This document shows, piece by piece, positions 45,060 through 56,300 of a stretch of DNA of 64,000 nucleotides (its first letter is position 1; each line of letters starts with the position of its first letter). The notes beneath the pieces are model-generated. The model made no database searches and was not told the DNA's origin. It was given only the letters and a program-made list of their open reading frames with translations. This DNA comes from Siphonodentalium dalli. Its lineage: Eukaryota; Mollusca; Scaphopoda; Gadilida; Siphonodentaliidae. The stretch lies in the NCBI GenBank assembly GCA_032622095.1, contig CP136062.1, forward strand, positions 165,792,090 through 165,856,089, written 5' to 3'. A program made the translations under genes and the position numbers.

Positions 45060-45610
45060 ATTTCAACAAATGTGAAATTATTTGGCCCACCCGCGAAACC
45101 GCCCCAATTATTTACTAAAGGTCCAAGAAAACTAAGCATCTTTCACTGCAGAATTCGCAACTACTTTAGTGAACTCAAACCAGATATGTACAATAATTTT
45201 ATCTCCGATACCTCTAAATGCATATGTGGATACGAAGTCGAAGATGCCTTTCATTATTTCTTTGAGTGCCCCTGTATGTAACCAACAGATGCGAGTTGTT
45301 CGACAAGATTGCATCCCACCAATTTATAACATCTAAGATTTCCTCCTTACTCACATGTATATCATCAGAATCGAATCGACGAAATGAAATTATCTTCGTT
45401 TTGTTCATTCACACATATCATCAACGAAAAGATTTATTTAGGGCCTCTTTGTAGAAAATATTGGCGTGCGTTACAAATGTTGACTATCTAAAATGAAATT
45501 ATAAATATACACTGTAGAAGGTTATGTCTGACAGCAACAGCAAAAACACCCCATATCATCATGTATATATGTTATGTTCGTCATCAACATTGTATTTGTT
45601 AACATAAAAA
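45060..45610 (+). pseudogene. LINE 3' end fragment (same family as 46445-49263)
   Basis: The frame with PRKLSIFHCRIRNYFSELKP and YNNFISDTSKCICGYEVEDA, then FHYFFEC, matches the C-terminal part of the minus-strand LINE at 46.4-49.3 kb. The 3' untranslated parts also match (GTTATGTTCGTCATC...TTGTATTTGTTAA). 5'-truncated, frame broken near 45281. The two copies face each other about 0.9 kb apart. Confidence 0.85.
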
Positions 45611-46330
45611 CAAAAGTAAAGAGCACAAACAGGTTGTGATATTCGGCTCGAACGCATCCCATATCAGTTCAGACACCTAAGTTATTGTAACCTTCAATAT
45701 GGTGAACAATTCAAACACAGATATATTGTCCGATATCACAAACACTTCAACCGGGTAAAATTATAGTAGTTGCGTGCTATCTGGTTATCTCCCACATTCT
45801 TTGGTGCTGATGGATTTGAATAGCTAAGGCCAGGAAGTTATTATTCATGGACTTAAATTATGTGGCAGATCAGAAACATCTTCTATTGAAATGGACCAGG
45901 GTTTTTTTTAGTGACATTTATATTTATATAATATGTATTACATCATCCCGCCAGGATTGTTGTTGGTCCAAATGAGCAGCAAGAAAATTTTGACGGTCTG
46001 ATTATATAAATCCAGTTGGTATCACCAAGCAAGAATAAATGTAAGTGACAACCGTACAAGAGCAAATGGCTGTCTACACTTTTGGCCCATCACAGCCTAA
46101 TCAGTTTCATGGCCATGCAAATATGGCTGCGTAAATAAATTATACAAAACAATTATTTCAAAATGCACTTCCCCCCAAAGACTTTATACCCAGCCCTGAT
46201 AAAGGCACACTTGTTCCCCGAAACATTGATCGCGAGTCACTACTTCTATAGTGTGATGTGCTCCTGTTCTTGTGCTCGATGCACCAAATACGAATTTCAC
46301 ATTCCTTACTCAAAACTTCTAACTTTCAAG

Positions 46331-46393
46331 AATATATACAGAGAAGCTCAGAATATATACAGAGAAGCTCAGAATATATACAGAGAAGCTCAG
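46331..46393. repeat. Minisatellite, 21 bp x 3
   Basis: AATATATACAGAGAAGCTCAG repeated three times without change. The period is a multiple of three, so it reads as NIYREAQ repeats in one frame, but that short frame has no other support. Confidence 0.9.
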
Positions 46394-46444
46394 AAATGTG
46401 AATATTAGTGCGCCGTGTTCCAAATATGAAGCCACACATTTGTT

Positions 46445-49263
46445 TAAACATATTTTATATTAATATAATATTACAAGAGGGATCGGGGCACAAGTTTTAA
46501 CAACTTAAATCCGCCCCTCTCCCATTAACATTTTAACAAATACAACGTAGATGACGAACATAACATATACACAGGATGATGTACATGTATGGTGTGGTTG
46601 TGATTGCTGTCAGTCCTATCCTGCTTTTGAAATTTCATCTGAGGTAGTCAACATTTGTAACGCAAAGGAGGATCTCGCCTAAATTTGTTAGCGAAGGGGG
46701 CCTAATTAAATCGTTTCGTTGATGAAATGTGTGAATAAACAAAATGGAAAAGAATTTCAATGCATCGATTCGACTCTGATGATATCCCTGTGAGTAAGGA
46801 GGAAATGTTAGATATTATAAATTGGTGGGCTGCAATCTTATTGAAGAGTTCGCATCTTTCGGTTGCATACAGGGGGTACTCAAAGAAATAATGAAAGGCA
46901 TCTTCGACTTCGTATCCACATGTGCATTTAGAGGTATCAGAGATAAAGTTGTTGTACACATCTGATTTGAGTTCACTACAATAGTTGCGAATTATGCAGT
47001 GTAAGATGCTTAGTTTTCTTGGACAATTAATAAAGAATTGGGGAAGTTTCGTGGGCGGGTCAATTAATGTCAAATTCATCTTAAATTCAGGAAGAGTACT
47101 TACATTTGTAATAGGCTTTGGTAGTTTATTCCAAGATAACTTACTTTTAGGTAAATAAGAGTTTATAAAATGTTCTGTATGCGAACGGTATGAATAGAAT
47201 TTGTCAGGTTCGCGCATATCATATCGATTACTGGCAACTTGTCTGGATCGGGGTGGCAACATGAGCGTGGGGTAATTGGGGACTTGGTTGTTTATTATTT
47301 TAAACATGGTGTGCAACTCGTGGAGTTCTCGTCGAATTTCAAGCCTTGGCCATCCTACTTCGTCAAACAAGCGATTTATATCTACGGAACGCGTTAATCC
47401 TGTTACTATTCTTGCAGCATCCTTGTGTATGTCATCGAACTTTTTTAATAAGTAATCTGTTGCTGTGCCCAACACTACATCGGCATAGTCTATAATTGGT
47501 AATATATATGCTATGTATATTTTTGCAAGCGACTTTCGGTCTAGGTCGTACTTCAGTCTTCTTAATTGTGAGAGACGCGATGTTGCTTTGTTTGCTATTG
47601 TATTTATATGAGTGTTCCAGTTTAGATTCGATTGTATTTCAAGTCCAAGTTGTTTGTGTGAGTATGTAAATAATACATTTTCTTGTTAGAATTTTAAATT
47701 CGGGGTCACGTTGTTATTTGTAAGAGAAAAGGAAATTGCCCTAGTTTTCGTTGGGTTAAATTTACCTAGCCATTTATTTGCCCAGTCTGCGACTCTTTCA
47801 AGGTCATCGTTCATGTTCTTGGTTAGGATATCGATGTCATAGTGGGTAGTCATAAGGCAAGTATCATCCGCGTACATTCTTGTGGTTGCATTAATGTGAT
47901 CAGGGAGGTCGTTTATATAAACTAAAAATAGGAAAGGGCCAATAATTTAGCCTTGAGGGACACCCGCTGGGATAACTTCAAAATTTGAGAAGGAGTTGTT
48001 CACTAAGACCCTTTGTTTGCGATTGAACAGATAATCTTTTAGCCATTCTGAGAGATTTCCAGAGACTCATATTGTTCCAATTTATATAGCAGCCCCCTGT
48101 GCCATACTCTCTCGAATGCCTTTGATATATCAACAAATACTGCACATGTATAAAGGCTGTTGTCGAGACTATGGCACAGGTTGTGATATAGTTCTATTAA
48201 CTGGTATGTTGTACTATGGCCAGGGAGGAAGCCAGACTGGTGATTATATAACAAATTATGTTCCGTGAAGTATGTCATAATATGTTGTATGACCACTTTT
48301 TCGAAGATTTTGCCTAATGTCGGAAGGAGAGATATTGGTCGGTAATTTGCGGAATCGGCTGGGTCGCCTTTTTTGAATATAGGGATGACGTTTGCCTTTT
48401 TCCAGGTCATTGGAAACTTACCAAGATCCAATGATTGTTTTATAAATTATTAATAGGGGGATTGCGATATTTTCGGCAGTACTATGCAACATTTTTGGGC
48501 TGATGCTATCGTGACCATACGCCTTATTTAAATTTAATGATTTTATAGCGCACACGATATTTTGATATGTGATTGGTGATTGGGATTTCGGGTTATTGGA
48601 TCTACGAGGGAAATAAGGGAGATTTTTGGCATCGTCTTGTATAGTGGCATTAGAAATGAATCTTGCGTTGAGACACCTAGCTTTTTCGTAATCATCGGTT
48701 GCATATGATTTCCCTTCCATTAATACGTCGCCATTTGGGCTATACAGAGGTGGGGTATTCGTAGATATGTTTTTGTTAAGTAGATAATTCATAATATGCC
48801 AGAAATCGCGGGGAGTGGGGGTTTCATTTATTTTCTCATCAAGTTTAGTTTCGAATTGAGATTTTGCATACTTTTTCATGTTGTTAAATTTATTTCTAAT
48901 ATCCTTGTATTTTCTCCAAGTGTGCTCTGAATTTCGTTTGAGTGCTATTAATCTGAGTCTATCGCGACGTCGTATTTCTCTCCGTATGTCGGAATTAAAC
49001 CAGAATTTGTCCTTTGTCCTTATCGTCACTGTCATTTTGGGGATTAATTCTTCCATTATTTTAATAAATCTCTCGGTAAATAAGCTTACTGCATCGTTTA
49101 TGTCATTTACTGGTTGCAGCAATTCATGCCATTTGCTCTCATTTATTAAGATATTCGCTTTTTGAAAATCTGCATTTTTATAGTTCCAGATAGTTCTTGT
49201 GAAAGAGGTCGCATGCGATTGATGGTATGAAATTGTCGCGTAAACAGCGTGATGATCAAACAA
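46445..49263 (-). pseudogene. Jockey/CR1-like LINE, 5'-truncated and broken
   Basis: Minus-strand order: end of the endonuclease domain (FDHHAVYATI) at 49263, linker, RT start IPIFKKGDPADSANYRPISL, palm AVFVDISKAF, then PAGVPQG followed by TAA where a Ser codon is usual (about 47950), MYADDTCLM catalytic motif (47877), thumb, and C-terminal CTCGYEVEDAFHYFFE (about 46900). Frame shifts near 48420 and 48040 and between 47690 and 47475 add to the stop, so it is inactive. The right border falls within a few bases of the start of the P450 B duplicated block. 3' tail about 46445-46660 matches 45474-45610 inverted. Confidence 0.88.
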
Positions 49264-49387
49264 GATTAGTATACCTGGTTTTCTTCTGAAATGTATACAC
49301 TAAACTATAAACTATCCAACGTGAAACTACCTTATTCTATAATATTGTTAGATTCCGAATCATTTGCTAGAGTATTGAACTAATTCG

Positions 49388-49989
49388 CTTTGTCCGGTCT
49401 CACCTACACCTGTTCCCACCTGGGAAACGGACCAATCAGCAGCTCGTAAATTGTATTGACCTATTAGGTGAGTGAATAAGAATAATGCATCTACACGAAC
49501 AACATAATTAAATATCAGGGTAAAAACTCTATGTATCGCGTTCATGCAAGTGTAACGCTCAAATGTGGGAGCCACCCCGAAAGTCAGCACCTCCGATCGC
49601 CGCCCGGTCACCCATCCAAGTACTAACCGGGCTCGACGTTGCTTAACTTCGGTGATCAGACAAGGCGTCTTAACCACTGGAACAAAGAAGCATGCTCCAT
49701 TGGAGCTGTATATTAATCGGCCTTCTATATTTACAACGCGACCCCTACACAAGCATAAAGCTAATTAAATGGAAACACAGCGTTTGGTCGATCATGTATC
49801 GGATTAATTAGCCTTCATTAAACAATTTATGCGGTGGGTCTGACCTTTACTTTCCTGTTGAATCTGTATTACATGCAACATATTAATGTCACCAATGTAG
49901 TATTAGGCCTATTTCGCATTTCGCCACTTCGCATTTGTTCCAGGTCGTACAGTTAGAAGCACTAATACGCTCCAGAAACACTCCACACA
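49388..49989 (+). promoter_or_regulatory. P450 B upstream region
   Basis: Homologous to 27713-28180. Homology extends further left to 49268 (partner 25471 before the LINE in A). It lacks copy A's short tandem duplication and carries the 5S-derived insertion, so the two genes may differ in expression. Confidence 0.5.
49551..49753 (-). mobile_element. 5S rRNA-derived SINE-like insertion
   Basis: On the minus strand CACCGAAGTTAAGCAACGTC, GAGCCCGGTTAGTACTTGGA and TGGGTGACCG (about 49585-49661) match the 3' two-thirds of animal 5S rRNA, including the internal control region. The 5' third is replaced by CCAGTGGTTAAGACGCC. Copy A of the upstream region lacks it. Flanks GCAAG and ACAAG could be a decayed target duplication. 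Not a functional 5S gene. Confidence 0.75.
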
Positions 49990-50356
49990 ATGTTGATGGA
50001 ATTATTCTTGGGTAATTTCGTAACCTTGGCGATTGGGTGTACGATTTTCCTATTGCTGTGTGTGCTAATGCGCACACGACGACTGAACGGGGTACCACCG
50101 GGACCATTACCACTTCCACTGATTGGAAACGCTCTCCATCTCGTGTGTGGCAATCCACTCGAAAATTTCCGGAAGTTGCGGTCTGTCTATGGTGATGTGT
50201 TTTCGATCTATTTCGGAAATCGACTTGTCGTCGTTATAAATGGATACGAGACCTTACAGGAAGCTCTGGTGAAGCAGGGAAATGTTTTCTCTGGACGATT
50301 TAAAAATGATACGAAGCACGATCGGATGAAAGTCATGCCACAAGTTACAGCAGACG
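49990..50356 (+). CDS. P450 B exon 1
   Basis: ATG at 49990, 122 codons plus one base, donor GTAGGT. Differs from copy A by scattered substitutions, e.g. LLLCVLMRTRRLNGVPPGPL. No indels relative to A. Confidence 0.9.
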
Positions 50357-53300
50357 GTAGGTATAACTGGTTCTGTATTATATGTAGTTATTATTCAGAC
50401 GCAAGTTTTGTCTAAACTTCCGGATAATAAATTCACTTAAAGATGCGCGGTCTGATGGGATGCCATAAAACTAACGACCCGCAAATATATTATTAGACAT
50501 ACATACTTATAATGACGGTAATATTTCCCCATCTATAAATACTTACTTGTCTACCGTATATACATGTACGCCCATTGAGCGCACCATTACGATATAAAAA
50601 CCTTAAGAAATAAAAAACGTTTCTTTTAAAGAGCGTTTTTTTCTCGAAGACGGTTATAATGATTACATAACTGAGATATTCAGAACTGAATTATTTTGTT
50701 TTAATTGAAGAGCTTTTTTAGCTCACCTGAGACGAATCTCCGGTGGAGCTATAGTCATCACTCCTCGTCCGTCGTCCGTCCATCGTCCGTCGTACCGTTC
50801 GTCGAGGCGTCCGTCCATCCGTCAACAATTCTTTGATCATCTTCTCCTCTGGAACCATAAAACCGAATGCGTTCATATTTGGTGTGGATGTTCCCTAGGT
50901 GGATCTCATTCAGATTTGTTCAAATGATCCACTGGGTCAAATAGTTGCGAAGCCAGGGCCATAACTCTGTAATTCGTACAACGACTTCTTCTCAAATTTC
51001 ATTGGGGCGAATGGGTTCATATTTGGTACAAAGGGTCCTTGGGGGACTGTTATTCAGATTTGTTCAAATGAGGTCACTTGGTCGAATGTGGGCGGAGCCA
51101 GTGACATAACTCAAATTTATTTTTATTTTTTAATCATTTTTATAAAATTTAAAAAAAAGTGACACCATTATAACATCTGCAGAGTTATGAAACATTAATC
51201 TTCTGAAATTACAGAAATATTCCTTTACCCATCCCACATGGCCCAGAACCCACCCACTCACCCCACCCCACCCCACCCCACCCACCCTGCAGTGGACTGT
51301 ACCCAACCAACATCCCTTCCAAATCTCCAGCTTCCACTTAATACCTGTTCTATTAAAGTTGCAGATATATCTTTGTGGATAGATGGAGAGAGACACAGGT
51401 CATTAATCTAGATTAGAATAATATGTCATCTAGCAGCTTGTGTAAACATTGTAACTGCTAGCAATTTTAAACAAACTCCCTGAATTTAGTGTGTCTGACA
51501 TTTGCAGAATGAGGTCCCCAGAGGGTGAATTTAGTGTTGCTACCCTGTACAGCAGGCTAGCATCACCAAGTACACCCTACATGGACTTAATTCTACTTAT
51601 GCATCATCTTCTTGGAAGTATCTTAAGTATCAAATTGAAATTTTGTTTTAGTTAATTTTTGACTTGTTCCCTTCTGTTCAGTTTCTATGTCCCCCTAATT
51701 TTCAGAAGATCAAATAGGTGCAAAGCTAGGGCCATAACTCTTTCCCTCCATAGTAAATCTTAAAATAATTTCTTTTCAAGAACCGTTAAGCCTATATTAG
51801 CTTATATTTGTATGGATGGGCATTGGGCGACCGGGTTCAGATTTGTTCAAATGGGGTCGTTTTTAGGAAATGAGGTCCCCAGAGGGTGAATTCGTTGATG
51901 ATATTCCACCTTGGGGAATAGTGTCATGAAATTCATCTTTTGGGGACCTCATTCTGCAAAGATCAGACATATCAAATACAGACTTGGCTGTTCCAATATT
52001 ATTTTCTTAACCACCACGTATCCAGGTGAAATCATATCCTATTGAATGTGGGGGGTATATTGGTAATACTAGATGAATGGATCTCATAGATGGGGATTCA
52101 CATTTGTTCTAATAGGGGCAGAGCTAAGAGATTTAACTCTCCTCTATCCTGTTTGGTACTGGTATAATAATATTGATTTCTAGGCAGCCTGGTGGGGGCA
52201 ATGTTTGAGGCAATGGGGAAGGAGTGTAGATGGGTGGGGTTTTGACCCCCTGCTTTGATCAAAATTTAAACAGTTGAAAATTTCATGCCTGGTATAACAT
52301 TTTTTGTTGATTAGATGTTCACATAAAAAATAGGTTAGAATTGTTCTCAAAGTTTGGTTTTATTTTCCAACATGTATGTTTTTATACCAACAGTCCATAT
52401 GTTCCTACTTCAGGTTAAACTGTTGGACCAAATTGGCCACAAATTTTAACTTTATGGGGTTTGTAATTTTCAAACGTTTGAGAGAGAGCTTGAAGTACTG
52501 GTACCAGTTGTAAAATTCAACCTAAAAGGGGTGTGCAAAATGATTTTTGTGAACTTAATACAGTGGTATGGTTGTCTTCTTTAAAAAGTAAGAGGTTGGA
52601 GATTTGTCAGTGGTGTGCAATTAGAAATTTAAAGTTGAAGAGCCCCGCTCAACGGAGAACCTCCAGCTATGTCCATGTTTAGAACTAATTGTCTTAAGTG
52701 ATATTGTCACATACTGACTCTTGTAGTCTTCAGAGTCCCAGTCTTTACAGTCTGGTGAGCGACCCACAGTCATTGACTGTTTAAAAGAGGGAATGACTAC
52801 AATCGGCCTCCAAACCCACCCACACAACAGGTGAATTTTACTTATATACGATCCAAACCCACCCACACAATAGGTGAAATTTACTTATATACGACCGACG
52901 GTGATCAGTTGTGTTGTTATAAATTGTTTCAGAGATCTCCGTTATTTCGTTGACAATGCGTCATATGTTAACTTTATTTAAAAAAAACATTATTATCTAT
53001 TCCCAAGAGGTAGCAAATTGTGACTCACTTAGTTATTAACCATTTACGTAATCGACTGACTACCACGTGTATCATTATCGTTGGCCCAGTACCTTCTGAT
53101 GCATAACAAACTCATTTTAAATGATGTACTCTAGTATGGAATTTTGCCAAAAATGTCTTTTAGGATTCTGGCCATATTTTTGAACGGAAATGGGCAGAAC
53201 ATCTAAACGGAACTGAGTGAAACCATATGATGTGGCTACTTTCACCCTTTTACGTCAAAATCAACTTAATATATGGCGTCAAGATGGCAGCTATGGAGTG

Positions 53301-56300
53301 AATGTGTGGCGTGTGAATAGTTCTACATGGAGTTATTATATGGCCATGATTGGTGCGAAGGAGTTGCTATATGTTGATGGGGTGCTTTGTCCATGGTGAG
53401 ATGTATATGTATACAAGGGGTGACTGTATGGTCATGTGTGAGGTGATTGCTGCTATACAGTGATTGTGTGTAGGGTTAACCCTTTACCCAACAGAAGGGC
53501 CCTGTGCCAATGCATTCTCTTATATATGCGAGTCGACCATAGGTCGCCTCGCATATATAAGAGAATGCATTGGCTTAACACATTAAAAATTATAAAATTG
53601 TTAAAGAATGTAAGAAAAAATGGTAAAAAGTGTTAATAAAAAAAGATTTTTTTTAGGCCAATGCATTCTCTTATATATGCTAGGCGACCTATGGTCGACA
53701 TGCATATATAAGAGAATGCATTGGCACAGGGCATAACTGTAACTATCACAATGTGGTCAAGGAGCCGGTTCCAATGATATCCATATTTGTATGGTTCTAT
53801 TGAGACAGACCGAAGATATTTTAGGCTGTTGAAGCTTTATTTGGCCGGTTTTGGCCGGTTTGTTGGGTAAAGGGTTAATGAAGTGGTGTATGGGTATAAT
53901 GATAGTAGGTACATGGTAATCTGTGTTTTGTTTATGTATACAATATACATACACTTACTGTATGGTCGTGTGTTTGATATACGTGTGTACCTTGGGTGCA
54001 TATGTATACATATGTCGGCTGTATTGCCATGTGTGGGTGTATGGATAAATAAGGAGTGGTTGTATGCTTATGTATAATGTGTGTCAATGGAATGTCTATG
54101 CGATCATGATTGTTGAGGTGTATATGCATACTTGGCGTATAGCTGGTTGGTCATTGATGGCGTGTGGGTATATATGAAGTGCCCTTGCCGTCGTGTTTGT
54201 TTATGTGATGTATATGATCTCAGTCATGGCTGTATTGTCATTGGTGGATGTATTGGTATACATAGAGTAGCTGTATGATCATGGATGTGGTGTGTGAGTA
54301 TACATCGAGTGGCTGAATTGTCATGGGCGAGGTGTATTTGCAAATCCGGAGTGTACGAATGGCCATGGTATATCTATTGGTGTGGTGAATATGTATATCT
54401 GCGTTGACTCTATGGTCATGAGTGGATTTCTGGCCATGCGTGTGTATGACTCTATGGCCAATGGTTAGTTAGGTCTAGAATGTTTGTATGGTCAATGATG
54501 AGGTGTAGATGTATACCTGGAGTTATTCTATAATAGGCATTGGTGGGGAGTGTATGAATTTTGTATATATGTATTGGCTATATGGCTATGGGTGTGGCCC
54601 ATGTGTATACAGGGAGTGATCGTATGGCCAATGGTGAGGTGAATTGGTAAACTAGGAGTGACTGTATCAGCACGAATGTTGTGTATGGGTATACAGCGTG
54701 TGGCTGAATATATTAAAATGGTTGAATGGCGAGGTGTTTATTGTTACATATGTATACACGGAGTGACAATATTGTTATGGTTGCAGTGTATATGTATATC
54801 TTGAGTGGATATATGGATGTGGCAGATAGATATACAGGAAGTGACTATATGGTCATGGGTGAAGTTTAGGAATATACCTGGTGTACCTGAATGGTGACAC
54901 ATGTCTGTACAGTCATGTGTGTGGTTACTTGTAAAACCAAGTGTGCTTGTATGGTCACGGGTGGGGTGTATGTGTATAAAACGAGTAGCTGCATGGTCAT
55001 GTGTGTGGTGTTTATGTATGTATAATATGATTGTACGGTCACAGTGAGTTGGTGGCTTTCCACAATAACTCAAGTATATGTTTTAATCGATTTGGAGGTA
55101 ATGTCCGAGAGTTCTCCAACTTGGTGGCCTTTTATATGCACAATGGAGAAACGATTTTCCTGACATTAGTCAATCAATCTTGATTCCAATGGCCCAGAAT
55201 TTTATCTTATTAAGCAGTTTTTCACTGATCTCTTTGTTTGACTTTCTAAAAGGCCTTCTGTCCAACTACCAGTGCATTACGCTGGCTATTTCTCTCTCAT
55301 CTAGTGTGCTAGGTGTGGGAATGCCTATTCCGATAGACGTGTTACCTTGTCTGTTACCCACTTACCTTAATGGTCACACATGTTATTGGCCAGAGTAGAC
55401 ACATAATTATGCCCCTCGCTGTTCAGTTCCAGAGACGGATCAAAACAATAAATACCAAAGATAGTTCCATATTACTTGAAAACATGGCACAGCCCTGAAA
55501 AAAATATCTTTTGAGGATTTTGAGAGAAATTTCTAATAGTTTTGGTAATGTGATAATGACACCTATCCAAGATGCATCGCAAATGTTAGTATTCAATATA
55601 TATATATATGACAGAAAAGTCAATTTTATTCATCATTCACACCTTTTAAGCGATTGCATGGCACGCTGGGACAATATTTACTAATTTTCATATTGTGGCC
55701 GCCATTTTGACAGCAATTTTTAGCCAAAGTGACAATTTTGGTTCCATTGAGTTGCAATATTCATGATTAATTGTATGCCTCAATTACTTTGCACAGTTCT
55801 GCTCATATCTTGTTGAAATATGACTAGAATCCCAATGCTGATTTTTGGCAAAATTTCATACCGCATTCTGTAAAATTAAATTATTGAGGGATCGGAAGGG
55901 GCTGGGATCCCAAGAATGGCATAATTCATTGGCCCAGTGATCCGTTAACATGATCAAGTCAAAATATAGAAGAAAGTGAATTAGAAAAAACGTCAAATTT
56001 TCTGGCTGCCATTTTGACAGCCGTCTTGGACGGGGATTTCCAGTTTCGCCCTGAACTGGGTTATTATATCTCGCAGAGTCATACTTACTCTATATGCCTA
56101 ATTTTAAATCGCAGATTCCATGGCAAGCATAATTGTGACATTTAAAAAAATATATGATCACAAAACACTCTTTAAATTCGGAAAACCCATTAAAAGAGGG
56201 GTTTATTTAATAAGTAAGTGAAATTTCAGCATGGCTCCATATATAATATCAAGTAGTATGTAAATATGCACATATGAGCAAAATGTCATGCTTTAGTCAT

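Noticed and set aside
49585-49661. Functional 5S rRNA gene
   Set aside because: The 5' third of 5S is missing and replaced, and there is no tandem 5S unit.
6937-53878. Hairpin repeats as a CRISPR array
   Set aside because: Copies are scattered over tens of kilobases inside elements with TTAA borders; no regular spacers and no cas genes.
53883-55073. Short frames rich in Tyr/Val or His/Thr
   Set aside because: Products of the minisatellite period.
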